Origin: Volvariella volvacea V23
Taxonomy: Eukaryota > Basidiomycota > Agaricomycetes > Agaricales > Pluteaceae
Assembly: GCA_000349905.1 (NCBI GenBank)
Contig: KB722740.1
Span: forward strand, 659,133-723,132
Length of the DNA stretch: 64,000 bases
Direction of reading: 5' to 3'
Part shown: positions 34,465 through 46,227 of the stretch, piece by piece
Layout: each line of letters begins with the position of its first letter
Position numbering within the stretch: the first letter of the stretch is position 1
Notes under the pieces: model-generated
Told to the model about the DNA's origin: nothing
What the model saw: the letters and a program-made list of their open reading frames with translations, nothing else
Database searches by the model: none
Translations under genes and position numbers: made by a program

Positions 34465-37400
34465 CTATGCCAGCTGAAGTGGGCTCACCCCAACTGGGAG
34501 CATCTCGTGGTCCGTAACGACCGCTGGTGCCCATGCGTGCGTTTGCAACTCCGGCAAAAAGTCTCAATATGTTCCTAGGACGTAGAGGGGCGTGAACATA
34601 CCTGTATCATGGCTTCAGTGGAGGGAACCAAGTTCATATGATCAGGGACGGAATTCCCATTCTGCAAGGCCTAGTGAATACCACAGAGCACCACTAGGAA
34701 TATCAACACTTGCCAGCATGGCTTCGTCTAGATCCCTTATGGACATGCGCAAATCTAAGGGCAATTGAGATGGTAGAATAATGACATGAACCGGAGGAGG
34801 GAATGGCCGATAATCTGCGACACAGCGGGAAATGTCCTGACACGAGTCATGATCAACGATTGTGCTAATGAAAGGACATATAACCCCTACCGTTGCAGCG
34901 CTCAAAGCCAGTCGGATATCTCCTCGTTTATGGCGAGCGTCAGCTCCAACTAAGACAAAATACTCCCATATGCAATCAATGATATAGACTTCACGATGTG
35001 GGGACAAGTTGTCCCAGATGGAGGATATCGGAGTAATCTAGCAAAACGCAGAATGGCTCAACAAAACTTACACCTTCTAAAACAGAAGAACGTACGGCAT
35101 CTCTTCCCAGCTTGGTATCAACTCTCCATATCCTTGGGTCAACTGTGTTTGCCGTTCTTCGCCACCTCCAATGGTCCGCACGTTCGACACCCTCGTCTCC
35201 GAGTACCATCCAGAACATGTCATCTCCGTCATTCTGGCCTTCAATCAATTCGGCTACCGGAGCACCCCCGCCCAATAATTGGGCATATTCGATGGCAGCT
35301 TGACGTTCGGCGTCAATAGCACCACAGCCATGCCAGACGTAGACAGTCCCTAATACTGTTAGGCAGTAGCTAAATGCAGAGCAGAGATTTCGGATGTTCT
35401 AGATTCCGATATGAATGATGCAAGGACTGATGGAACAAGAAGTCACCAACTAAATCAATTTCGTCGATGAAAATCACCCCGTTGATGCATCGCACAGCAT
35501 GCAGGGCAGTATTTTCGGCGCTCCAGTGGTTGCGTGTGCCCTGAAAGTGATTAGATGTAGGCAATCGCATGGCTGATGTATAAGCCACACCTGTCGAATG
35601 ACTAGCTTACCACCTAACATATGAACAAACAATGAGGGCTCTTGGTTTTGTATCACTGTGGTCTACCCAAACATTTAGAGGTTAAATGTGGAGGTACCGG
35701 CGTGCAGGGTGACGTACAGCAATAGTGTTATATCGCTTGGCCAGCTCGTTTAGCTTGTCTTCTTCATCGGCGGTATAAACACTTCTCTTCCCTTGCCAGA
35801 CCCAAACGTCCGTAGCCACCAAACCACTAGACTGTGATTTTGCGCGGTGTATGACAGCAAGGACCTCAGTATCGTAGAAGACGATTCCATCGTTCACAGG
35901 AGTAGCACTATGCCCACTGAGCTTCAAAATCTCAATGGAGATGGTTCGAGACTCGGATTCAGAGGATGCAAGCGATATTGGGTGGCTCAAGAGCGACATG
36001 ACGTTAATTGTAGGTAGAGGGGAATCTACGTGGTCTATGTAAAATGCATCTGAAGGTCCATCAATCATGGATATGGTTGCGTGGCATACCTAGATGTACT
36101 AAATTATCACCGTTCGCTCCTCCCGCCGACTTCGCACCGAAAATACCAGGAAGGGGAACCTTAACCTTAGAAGAGACAGCTTCGCCGTGTCGGTTGAGAG
36201 AGTTGGCAGGCGAAGATTCAGGCGTGGCTTCCTCCTTCAGCGGAGGCATTACGATTGACGAGTACTTCCCATAATTGGATTTACGTTTTTCGGAAACAGG
36301 AGAAGTATTTGCAGTACGAGAAGGTTGCGATGGGGGCTGTTCAATCTGTCTAGTGGGGGAGGGTGGTGGGGAATTAAATGTTTGTGCTACATCCATCACT
36401 GTTGGTCGGTTCCCTGTACTAGGAATGCGAGGATGCTTCATCGGTGACGTTGCGCCTGTAGACATCTCCGAACTTCCAGTTATTGATTGGATGGGTCGAG
36501 GTGCTGACGGGAGTGATGGCTTGGGCTGGGGAAGAGGTCTTCTTGTGTTCGTGCTTGTCATAGTAGTGTGATTTGTGGACGGTGCTTGGACACTTGACAT
36601 AGGTGACCTTGAGCTGGCTTTGTCCTTTGGCGCATCAATCAGTTCATCTAGTGTAGATACTTCAGGTAGTTCTCTAGTCGATGAAAACTCTACAGGAGCT
36701 TTCTCCACCCCCGTATTATTTGTTTTACTTTGCGTATTGGGAACTACACCTCTGGCCTTTCGTGGTTTCTTCGCTCGATTTTTTGTTAGCTAGCAAAGAA
36801 CAAGGCAGGAGGTTATTGCATTAAGCGCGCTGAGCGTGTGAGAAAGACCTACATGCGTTAAGGGTCTGCTAGCCGAAGGCAATGCATCATCAAGTCGAGG
36901 GACTTCCGGAGCGGCTGTTTTTCGCATACCGAGTTCGGCGATGCCGTCGAATAAGTGACCTGTATCCACAGGCGTATTAATAACTACCATTGTTGTGGCA
37001 GATCCTAGTTTTGGCATTGGGTTTGTCAAACTCTTGCTTGGCAGGATTCTCGGAGGAAAACGCTTTGGAGTAGAAGGGGATTCGACGGGAGATGGCTGTG
37101 AAAAGCTTCTCAATACCGGTAGCGTGGGCTGTGAAGTAGAATGAGACTCGGCTCTTGATACTGGGACAGATACTGAGGGCTTTGGCAATATGACTGGTGG
37201 GGTACTGATGGTGGGTCTGACAGGAGGCAGAGCCACCTTACTACTTGGTGAAGGGGAGACGGAATTAGGCGTGTAAGCTGTACGATCTACCAGCGGTGTT
37301 GGATTACGTGGTGACCTGGACGGTGAAGGTGTACTGGGTGGCAATCGTAGTGGACTTTGAGATGGCACAGGAGAGGGGGAGACAATGGCCGGCTGCCAGC

Positions 37401-38708
37401 GCTCAAGAACAGGGGTGGTCCTCTTCGCACTGGCTGAACGATTCCGTTCAGACTGAGGTTGTTCTGTCGGTGATGCTGGTGTCTCCAGCTGGGAACTAAT
37501 TTGGACCATACTTTGAACAAATCCTCGACCCTGAAGCCTACTGATACTGGGCGTTGGATCCTTCTGTAAAGATGGTCTCAAAAAGGCTGGTGATGGATTC
37601 GAAGGAGGTAATTGTGGCCCCAAAACTGTAGGCTTGGGCTCGGGGGCGATGGGACGAGCAAGACCAGGCAGAGGAACGGCCGATTTGGACGGTGTGGCAG
37701 TTGACTTATCCCGTGAAGAGGATGCAACACTTGCACTGTCGCGTCGAAGAACATCCGTGGTTCGTAACAAAGGTGACTGAGAGGGGCCCTTGGACTGCGA
37801 CGTCTCGTGTTCATGAATTGGAGGTGATATGGAGTTTGAAGTCATACCAACAACAGGAATGACGGATGTCGGGGCAGTTGGGGTAGTAGGCTTGCTCAAT
37901 GTACGTTCCCGTTTTATCGCGTCAGCCTTGTTCTCGAGGGACTCTAAGTATCTCCTTGCAATCGCTGGGGTGCTTGTCCTCCTCTCTCTTACATTGGGGA
38001 CTTCGCCGCGAGCTGGAACGCCCACCGTTCTCGTTTCAGTAATGCTGCTAGTACTTGCTAAAGGTGGTTCCTTTGGTCGGGAGACCATGCCAGGCATTCC
38101 GACCCCACCTCTTCCAAATATAGGATGCGGCGCATCTGAGCGAATGTAGTGGTCGAATTGTGTGGGATCACTGATATCTTGTTGAGGTGCGTGCTTGTTA
38201 AGTCGTGGACCTGTAGCTCTGCCACCGATAAATGAAGCTAAGGAAACTAGTTCCGAACGAGCCTGCTGGGTGGGCTTGGTTGCAGAAGGCGTTGAAGTAA
38301 TAGGGAACTGTTTGGCAGATGGTAGTGGTCGACCTGCTGTTGGATATGATTGTGGACCATTGCCAGGCTGATGATCTACTGAGGACTTGCTAGTCAATGG
38401 AAAACCCTAGATTTTAGCATAAAATTTGAATACGGAAGCTTACCCCAACCCCCGTTCTCACCATGATCCGTCCCTCCATGGTTGTGCCGTGGTCGTGCGG
38501 TGCGCGATGCAGCTATCTCTTCTTCGAGCCGCCTCTGTTCAACCTCTTCGTCTGCGTCCACTTGTCGCTGGATGGCTTTTATCCTATTGGCCCATTCGGC
38601 TAGATCCATGTCTGCCGTAGGCATCTCAAAGTTTTGTGAGCGTGTGCCAGCAGTCATGAGTAAGAGGTTAAGCCAAGGTTGTGTAGCTGATGGACTAAGG
38701 ATGCTCAT
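34465..38708 (-). CDS. DUF4045-type disordered protein with C-terminal gelsolin repeats
   Basis: Large protein (about 1100 aa). N-terminus from 38708: 'MSILSPSATQPW', then a charged helix 'DMDLAEWANRIKAIQRQVDADEE' ending near 'NGGWG'. A 500-residue Ser/Pro/Thr-rich disordered part follows (38397-36790), with a second one at 36708-36061. The C-terminal third carries gelsolin/villin-like repeats: 'VFYDTEVLAVIHRAKS', 'TDVWVWQGKRS', 'NEPSLFVHMLGGKLVI'-like segment 'QEPSLFVHMLGGKLVI', 'TVYVWHGCGAIDAERQAA', 'FWMVLGDEG', 'EVYIIDCIWEYFVLVGADARHKRGDIRLAL'. Gelsolin repeats bind or sever actin; the N-terminal DUF4045 part has no known role. One intron, 34662-34713, uses a GC donor. The stop at 34465 depends on a weak last splice choice. 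Confidence 0.75.
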
Positions 38709-38869
38709 GTAGCTTAATTTGGTGGTGGCTGTGCAGACTCCAGCCGAAGTAAACAAGCTTCACCACTTGATATTTAGAATATATTGTCTTTATAATGGTC
38801 CTTATATACTGGTCCTTGTAGATATAGATCCTCTACCTCTACCAGAGCGAGCCTGCGCTTGGCACCGGG

Positions 38870-39780
38870 TTAAAGGGATGCCACAACTAGGAACACCATG
38901 CTGAACAAAAGAGCAAAGGAAGACAACTGGGATCCTGCAAGTGACCCAGAATCTGAAGGGCTTGTAGTGCTCGAAGCAGTCTCCGTGATCCCACCAGGTG
39001 TGGTTCCGTCTAATCATTATGAGAATTGAGCATTGGACCATTAGAAAGACCAAAGACGATATCACTTACTGGTGAAGGAAGAACCGCATTGCTCCTGTAG
39101 CCCATATTCAATTTCATTGCCCAACAAGGGTACATCTTCCCTAAAAATGTTGTATGCAGCCTTCATGCAATCGGTGCATGTAACGTTGCTAGGAATTCTA
39201 ACACCGCTGGAACCGGTGATGAGATTCACAGTCTCGTTGACCGTAAGGGGGCCGGTATATTGCTCTACATTCGTCAGTGTCTGGGTGACACAATTGGTGT
39301 CGCCACTAATGGGAAATTAGCCAGGCTATTTTTGGATAATGAAACGACTGACTCCTGAAGGCAGACTATCCTGCGAGCAGTGGGATAGTACGCCTGGATA
39401 CCAGTGATCAAACCTTCTGTTCTGTCTGGACCGAGTCCAAACGTATTTAATTCCGTCGAACAGCCAGCTGTGACGTTAGTGACAATGTTTGCAAGCGTCT
39501 CGTTGGAGCAAGGACCGGTGGCGCAGAGCCCAGTCACCCAAGTGTCGATAGGGCCCACTACAGAAGCATTTTGTGAACCGACGAAAAGGGGTATTAATGC
39601 GGCGGGATTTAAGCAAGAGGCTTCGGGATTAGTTGCCAACGAAGCGAGGGTACTGGTACAGGAAGAGCTGAGCCTGGAGCAGAAAAGGATGAGAGAGACG
39701 TCATCGGCAAGTTATGGGCCATACCCTTGTGCATATACAAAACCTGTCAAGAGAGAGAATAACAATATTTTCGAAAACAT
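38870..39780 (-). CDS. Secreted cysteine-rich protein, probably GPI-anchored
   Basis: Starts with a signal peptide ('MFSKILLFSLLTGFVYAQG'). Intron 1 follows directly and leads into 'LSSSCTSTLASLATNPEASCLNPAALIPLF'. The mature part has eight or more cysteines in pairs ('WVTGLCATGPCSNETL', 'NVTAGCSTELN', 'RRIVCLQ', 'NVTCTDCMKAAYN', 'YGLQEQCGSS') and several N-glycosylation sites. It ends with a Ser/Gly/Thr-rich stretch and a hydrophobic tail ('LSSFALLFSMVFLVVASL') with no cytosolic residues, which is the pattern of a GPI signal. Such proteins are common in basidiomycete walls; no function is known. About four exons. Confidence 0.75.
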
Positions 39781-39922
39781 GACGGGTGGTTAGGACTGAT
39801 AGTTGGAAAGGGGTCGACATTTTCAAGATTTAAGCATTTGAGTATTTGCTGCGGACAGCGGTGGATACTGCCGAGGCCGCGTACGGCATGTCCCAAAATA
39901 GCCTTCCTTTCAGGGCATCGAC

Positions 39923-40696
39923 ATGGTCTCCCTGATCCGCCAAGCGCATCGACCCCACGACGCCGAGAGTCAAGTGGCTTGCGCATTCAGAATGCCCCCA
40001 GCAACACCCTCGCGGATACAGACTTATCAAACGCCTGCACGCAACACGAGCAAGAACCCACCACTTCGGAAGCAGGAGAACGACGGCAGTCGACAGCGGT
40101 CGCGGTTTCCCAATACTAAAAAGCATGCGCGATTTCAGCCTTACCCAACTCCACGGAGTCTTCGTCGAATGGGACAGAAGATGCAGCAAGGTCAGCACAG
40201 CCCTTTTCAGGCTTACACTCCGGGGAGGCATCCCCGCCCAAGAGTTGCCGCAAACAGCAAGCCCACAACATTAGTTCCATCCAGCATTCCAGTTCTACAT
40301 GGAATCGACTTCCTACACTTCGACCCCGAGCGGATTGTCAACCTCTTGAGGGAATCGCAAAGTGAACGCGGAGTTTGGATTGTGGCTGCTGCAAACTACC
40401 GCCGCGCCAACAACCCTCAAGGAGCTCGCCGCGTTCTCTTAGCCCTCATTGATAGTAAGCTCATCATACAGCGACCCACCTTACATTCACTTTGTCAAGA
40501 TCTCCGCAGCGCCGAAGAAGAAGCCCTGAAGCCTGCATATTTGATGTTATCAGGGTGTGAGCATGACATAGCTCGCCGAGCAAGATTAAACTCCGATCCT
40601 CTCTCCGCTAATCAGCATCTAGAGCAATCTATTCAGTGGTTGCAAAAGGTATACGGTAATAATACGCCACCCCTTGAGGTGGACGACAATGCATAG
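39923..40696 (+). CDS. Uncharacterised 257-aa protein, single exon
   Basis: Intronless open frame in a region where almost every gene is spliced. The first 120 residues are basic and disordered ('KKHARFQPYPTPRSLRRMG'). The second half is more structured: 'VLHGIDFLHFDPERIVNLLRES', 'GVWIVAAANYRRANNPQGARRVLLALI', 'IQRPTLHSLCQDLRSAEEEALKPAYLML', and 'QHLEQSIQWLQKVYG', which looks like helical hairpins of a TPR-like kind. I do not recognise the family. The start could also be the second ATG at codon 24 (39992). Divergent from the GPI-type gene (142 bp). Confidence 0.65.
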   Translation: MVSLIRQAHRPHDAESQVACAFRMPPATPSRIQTYQTPARNTSKNPPLRKQENDGSRQRSRFPNTKKHARFQPYPTPRSLRRMGQKMQQGQHSPFQAYTPGRHPRPRVAANSKPTTLVPSSIPVLHGIDFLHFDPERIVNLLRESQSERGVWIVAAANYRRANNPQGARRVLLALIDSKLIIQRPTLHSLCQDLRSAEEEALKPAYLMLSGCEHDIARRARLNSDPLSANQHLEQSIQWLQKVYGNNTPPLEVDDNA

Positions 40697-40952
40697 TTGT
40701 AATATAATTGATGCCTTTGAAGCGTGTCCGAGCTTGTATGATGCATCCCGAGATTTGTATTCATATCACAGCAATGAATAAGTAAACGTAGTACTGTACA
40801 GTTTCCCCGGGACTTTCCGGAAGCTCTGAACCTTGTTCCTACTTGCGGACAATAGCGACAAACACGCGCACGCAGAGAGGCCGGCTCGCTATCTCAATTA
40901 TCTGAATTCCCCCGCTCGTCAAGGTCTCAGCGGTTTTCTCCAGCTACAAAAA

Positions 40953-41839
40953 ATGGCCGCTGTGTCAACACTGCCGAAGGAAATATCGAAGCTTGGACAG
41001 GAGATTAAGTTGTTTGGGAAATGGGACACCCAAGAGTACGTGTTCACCCCAAGTCCAAAACCTCAGCTTAATTGTTGTCGATCACCAGAGTGGAGGTTAA
41101 GGACATTTCTTTGCAAGACTACGTTCAAGTACGCCATGCAGTGTACCTCCCACATACTGCTGGCCGTTATGCCAAGAAACAATTCAAGAAGGCTCAGATG
41201 CCCATCGTCGAACGGCTTGTCGACAGGTCTGCCACCCTCGTAAAGGGGCCATGAGTTCGAAGCCTGATTTGGTTTACATTGCAGCTTGATGATGAAGGGT
41301 CGCAATAATGGCAAGAAGCTGTTGGCTGTTCGCATTGTCGCACACGCTTTCGAAATTATTCACCTGCTCACCGACCAGAACCCCATCCAGGTTGGCACAG
41401 CGCGCTAACTCGTCGAGTTTCTTGTTAACCCCATTGGAATAGGTTCTCGTCGATGCTATCGTAAACACTGGGCCCCGTGAAGATTCCACTCGTATTGGGT
41501 CACAAGGAACAGTCCGTCGCCAGGCTGTTGACGTTTCCCCCCTGCGCCGGGTCAACCAAGCCATTGCCTTGCTCACAGTGGGCGTACGTGCTTTTTCAAC
41601 AATGTTGTCTAGATCTTAACTCATCCGAGAGTGTGTTCAGACACGTGAATCAGCGTTCCGCAACGTGAAATCTATTGCTGAGTGCCTTGCAGACGAGTTG
41701 ATCAATGCTGCAAAGGGCTCCTCAAACTCTTATGCCATCAAGGTTAGTGCCGCGGTACTTGCATACGCACTTTTGTGCTGAGGCTGCCATTTCACAGAAA
41801 AAGGACGAGTTAGAGCGTGTTGCAAAATCCAATCGGTAG
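40953..41839 (+). CDS. RPS5: 40S ribosomal protein S5 (uS7)
   Basis: Small-subunit head protein that contacts the E-site tRNA and mRNA exit. It starts '[24 protein letters not shown]' at 40953. Five introns are spliced out in phase, giving '[28 protein letters not shown]', '[24 protein letters not shown]', '[25 protein letters not shown]', '[22 protein letters not shown]', '[24 protein letters not shown]' and the end '[13 protein letters not shown]'. The conserved uS7 C-terminus is intact. About 203 aa, the usual length. The upstream leader is pyrimidine-rich, as in many fungal ribosomal protein genes. Confidence 0.97.
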
Positions 41840-43015
41840 AATGTTTCCCCGACATTGGATGTGCTTCACCACTGGCCCGTTGTGGACTTCGAGAGGTGGC
41901 GTCCGGCTGTACCAATATAGTTTATGCATGCTTTTCGAATGTCTATCATTTCCCTTTGCCCTTCTCATATCTCACATGACGTTGGATCCATGCTGTCAAA
42001 ATTACGCATGCCTATGGTAATGAGGCTATGAAATAAATCGACAGATTGTTTCCTCATGGCGTATCAAGAAGTGTAAGGTTATTCTCTAGCTTGAACCATA
42101 TGGGCATTTATCGCGGATTCCCTAACGCCCAACGGCTAGGAATGTGAATTCGGGGATAGATGGAACACATCATAAGACCGGTATTGCATGTCACAAGGTG
42201 TTCTCGTGGCACTTGATTAGTGATTTGGTGCGGGTGTTTGTACAGTTTAATCGTTAAGAGAAACAACAGTGAGGCTGATATAGTTAATGAAGTGAATCAT
42301 CAGTTGCCTGCCAGGGGTAATGTGAATGCTGGGGGGATACGGAAGTGGTAAAAAGAAATAAAAAATGCAATGATGGAGAAGTTACAGTATAACGTTCGGA
42401 AGAATGTGAGAGTAAGAAACAGGCCGGGGAACAGATGTGGGTGTGTGAACAGAAAGGGATGCTGAGAAACCTGAGTATATCCACAATGAATCGGGTAAGG
42501 AGATATGATGAGGAAGTGGTGCAGAGGTCAAAACACGTAATCAAAGGGAGATGGTAGATGACGAGAGATGTGAGCAGAGACAGAGAAGGGAAAAGGCTAG
42601 ATGTTGTGTTCGGGTCCAGGTGTGGTATACAAAAAAGGAAGGAGAAATCCGATCAGGTTTTTGGGGTGCTCGCGTCTAGGGCTACAGGAGGTTTGAGGGG
42701 ATCGACAGTGGGTAAGTAAAGCAATGGGCATCATTGGGAGGGTTGGGCGCGATTGCTTATGGCGTCAGTTGTGCACCATAGCCAACGCAGTGTCGGTCAT
42801 TGGCATTCCAGGGCAGTGGCCAGCTTATGCAGCGAGTCCCGGGCTGCAGGGATAGATGCCGATTACATCGAGTTCAAGGGTAAGTTTCTTTTGTAGGGGA
42901 ATCCAGATTCCACTGCTACAAAACCATCGCAGAAGGGTATGCGTCACAACAAAATGACAGAAAGCAATAAATGGACTCGCCAAGCCACGAATGCGGCGAG
43001 GGTAGTGAATAGATA
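41840..43015. other. Intergenic, no gene seen
   Basis: About 1.2 kb between convergent genes. It should contain both 3' UTRs. The stretch 42290-42720 is strongly purine-rich on the plus strand; an 86-codon minus frame there is a Ser/Pro/Phe-rich composition artefact. No splice-supported coding region was found. Confidence 0.5.
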
Positions 43016-44832
43016 TCACCGATGCTCCTGTCGAGTCTTTTGCGTCGATGATGACGAGGATCCGCCATTCGACCCCTCAGGTTTTGGGATCGCTCCTTCA
43101 GGCCCTCGATACGAGTAGGCCTTGCCAAACTCCTTGATCATAGCCTTTCCTAGTAGGCACACCCAACCCAACCCTTCGCCGGTGATCACGTCGCCGGGCC
43201 ACAGTAGTTCTCCCTCTTCATCTTCAAACTCTGGCTCGGCCTCATCATTGTACTTGAGAGTGGAGTATGCCACCCTAGCGAAAGTGTTAGGGAAGGATCG
43301 GGCCAATACTGTCAAGTTGAGATATTTATGCGCTATGACACTGGACGTTGAGGCGGTATGGATAAAGCCGATTGTCTCTTTGAATTCATGAACGGCAAGC
43401 GGCGTAAAGGGAAGTGAAATGGTGGATATTCTATCCATTGCCTCCGGTGTCATGGGGTAATCAAGTTTCTCTGGCATCATGGTCTTTGGAAGCGGTTGAA
43501 GGCCATTCTGCTGCGCTGGTCTTGTTGTCACTGTCGGTCCATTTTGACCGGTAGCGTGGGAGTTGCTGGCATCTGGACTTCCCGCATCGCGGTTTGCAGG
43601 AGTAGAATTGGCACTATTCGGGGCGGCGAGACTCGCTGGCGATGGAAGAACATTGGATGACCCTGTTGAGGCTTGATACCCGTGGGCAACAGCATTAGCA
43701 ACTTGGGTCACGCATTTTTGTGTTTGTCTAATAAGTTCAGGTTCTATTTTGCGCCGCAGGTTGGCAGCCATCCTTCGCGCACTGATGAAGGCCTCAATCA
43801 TATAGCTGACCATATGGTAAGCCCCATCAATCCGATACGAATTATGCTCATACTCACATTAAACCAACGAATGCCAATTCGGCGGAGTTGGTGCTCTTTT
43901 CTGCTTCCCATTTCTCCTTACACCATTTGATGTAACCCGCGAATGTACTCCAGGCTTCATGAATGCACGTCTTCCGACTATAATCTCTACTCCACTTGGC
44001 ATATGTGAAGCAGATGAGGCCATCTACAAGCTCCAAGCGGGCTAACAGGTTGCCGTACTTGTGATACGGAGAATTGGGATCTATGGGGTGTGCTAGGGGT
44101 CTGTATTCTTTGTGGGTCGGAGGGTGCGCTGCTAGAAACCGGGCATCGCCCGAGAACTTGAGGTTACGCCCTTGGTTGTGATATTTGTCGTGCAGAAAGT
44201 CGTAGTGAGCTAGCGTTAGAGACTCCGCCCGCCTGGGCCTTCGAATGGGTAATGCACTACTCGGTGGTGCTACCACGGGTGCAGATGTTGCGGGAGGCCG
44301 TGATGAGGAGATGCAAGTGTCCTCATGCACTTCCCCATCCTCTGGCTCTGAGCGAGCGCTGGATTGTGCATTTGGTGGGTGTGCATTTGATATCGGGGCA
44401 GAAGGGAGGGTGTGATGGGTGGTATGGTGTCGTTGCGGGGGCGGGGGCTGGGATTGGGGAAGCTGGGACGAACTGTGCGAAGGGACACTCTTCCGGGCCC
44501 GCTTGGCGTCTTCCGAGTCTATCTGTGAGTCCGATTTGCGCTTCAGGCCGGGGGCAGGTGAAGCGGACCGGGAGGCAGGTGGCGAAGGGGGCAGTGTCGG
44601 GGGTAGGGGTGCGGAAAGCGAGTTGAGAAGCTACACAGTCAGAAGTAGATGAGCACGGGAGTCGATAAGGAGCAGAAATCGAAGGATAATGACCTCTAGT
44701 TTGCGCATCAGCTGCTGACGAGACCACTTGCTACTGGAAATAGGTAAGCAGGACAGAGGGTGGATGAGGTTGTGTATACCGTTTGTGGAGGCCTGGGGCG
44801 GTGGATGCGGGATGAGACGCTGGGGTCTTCAT
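43016..44832 (-). CDS. Uncharacterised 551-aa nuclear-type protein
   Basis: Exons 44832-44780, 44733-44694, 44630-43858 and 43805-43016 join in phase to 552 codons. The N-terminus is 'MKTPASHPASTAPGLHKRSK' followed by 'WSRQQLMRKLELLNSL'. A Pro/Ser-rich stretch contains a likely nuclear signal ('GLKRKSDSQ', 'AKRARKS'). Two ordered blocks follow: 'AESLTLAHYDFLHDKYHNQGRNLKF' to 'RKTCIHEAWSTFAGYIKWCKEKWEAE', and after an Ala/Ser/Asn linker 'MDRISTISLPFTPLAVHEFKETIGFI' to 'GLGWVCLLGKAMIKEFGKAYSYRG'. I do not recognise a family. The first block faintly recalls the AF4/FMR2 C-terminal helical domain, which I would not rely on. Confidence 0.7.
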
Positions 44833-46227
44833 GGTGGTCGGGAGCAGGATACGGGGAATATGATGTCGATGGAGCGGAGGGGAATGGGAGGAGGATGAGG
44901 GGAGTGGTGGATGTGGGAAGAGAGGATGTAACAATGGTTGTGACAAGATTCTTGTTTCGTCGGCGGAAGCAGAAATGGAAAGTCGGACCAGTGAATCCGG
45001 CAACAGCCCTCGGCTATGGCCCACTAGCCGAATTTGTCCCGTCCAGGTACCAAACACCAATAATGAAATCCCTTTTGGAGTGCATAAACACCTTCCAAAT
45101 ACGCCCAAATACCCTTCAGCCCAGCTGCCTGTCAACCGGTCTCCGCAAATTCCACAACGCATTTCCCGCCTTCTCTTCTGGTCCTCTGCAGCATCTGATC
45201 CTGACCCGGACCGGCCCTCTGCCACCCGCACGGTCCTTCCATTTCGCGCTCCCGTTGCGACCACACCGGACGCCCTTCATTCCGGCGAGTACGGACACGG
45301 ACACCGCATCTGCAGTCCACCGTCGAGAGGCCATTGTCACGGGCAACACCCACGCGCTTTGTCTTGTTTATTTCCGTAACATACCGTCAACAGTGACTCT
45401 GGGTACGCCTGTGACTTGCGGCTGCTGCTTCCGTAACAGCCTCAAACACCATGGTTTGATCGTTTTGATGTCAATCATCACGAACCCGGCGATATGCACC
45501 AATCTCCCATCCCTTCTGCCCATCACTCTGTTCCTGCCATTCCTCTGTAGTGCTTCAGGGCAGAGCCACATGGCCACTGCAGGCCACTGCTCGCATTGTT
45601 CGTGCACCGTTGAGTGTAACCAATGCTGTGGGGCCAATGCACCTCCTCGCCCCTGCTCCCGCTCCCGCTGTTATTTCCCCGCGGTGTCTTTGCGGTGGCA
45701 TTCTGTTGCATATGTCATATTTCCATAGATGGGTTTTGATCCCGCGCTTAATGATCGAAGGTACAACGGCTACAAGAATAATAACATTACCATTGAATGG
45801 CCACAACGTCGCCATGGACGCCACCGCCTCGCTTTTCCACTTGCTCTTGCTCCCATGAGGCACCACCAACAAAAGGCATGCACAAGATAGCATGCACACT
45901 CTGTCGGGCCTATGATGACACGATCACATGACTGGTCACACCCAGATATCTTCGTATCCTATCTAACCCCGCGCCAACGCGACGCGAGCTCCCTGTACCT
46001 GAAAATATTAGATTCGTGTTGCTGCATAGCAGTGATAGATGTGATATCCAAGAATTACAGTTAACATACAACAAAGCAACAAGGCTCTCATGACGTAGGG
46101 AAAACGTGAGCAATGCGGTCTGAACGAGAAAAAGGTATACATTATTGCACCCCAACCAGATATTATAAACGTTGGCATTCCAGCTCCATGATATTTGATC
46201 CGATATACAAACGGTCCTCGTAAATAT
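44833..46227. other. Intergenic, promoter of the 551-aa protein gene
   Basis: About 1.4 kb. 44760-44950 is purine-rich on the plus strand (that is, CT-rich upstream of the minus-strand gene, a typical fungal leader). A 322-codon plus-strand frame spans 44760-45728 but has no domain, low-complexity composition and overlaps the neighbour's first exon; see rejected items. Confidence 0.5.

Noticed and set aside
42284..42544. 86-codon minus-strand frame rich in Ser, Phe and Pro.
   Set aside because: Lies in a purine-rich intergenic tract and has no splice or domain support.
44760..45728. 322-codon open frame on the plus strand.
   Set aside because: It runs antisense through the first exon and CT-rich promoter of the minus-strand gene starting at 44832, has no domain, no conserved-looking segment and erratic composition. 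Length comes from the purine-rich, stop-poor sequence.
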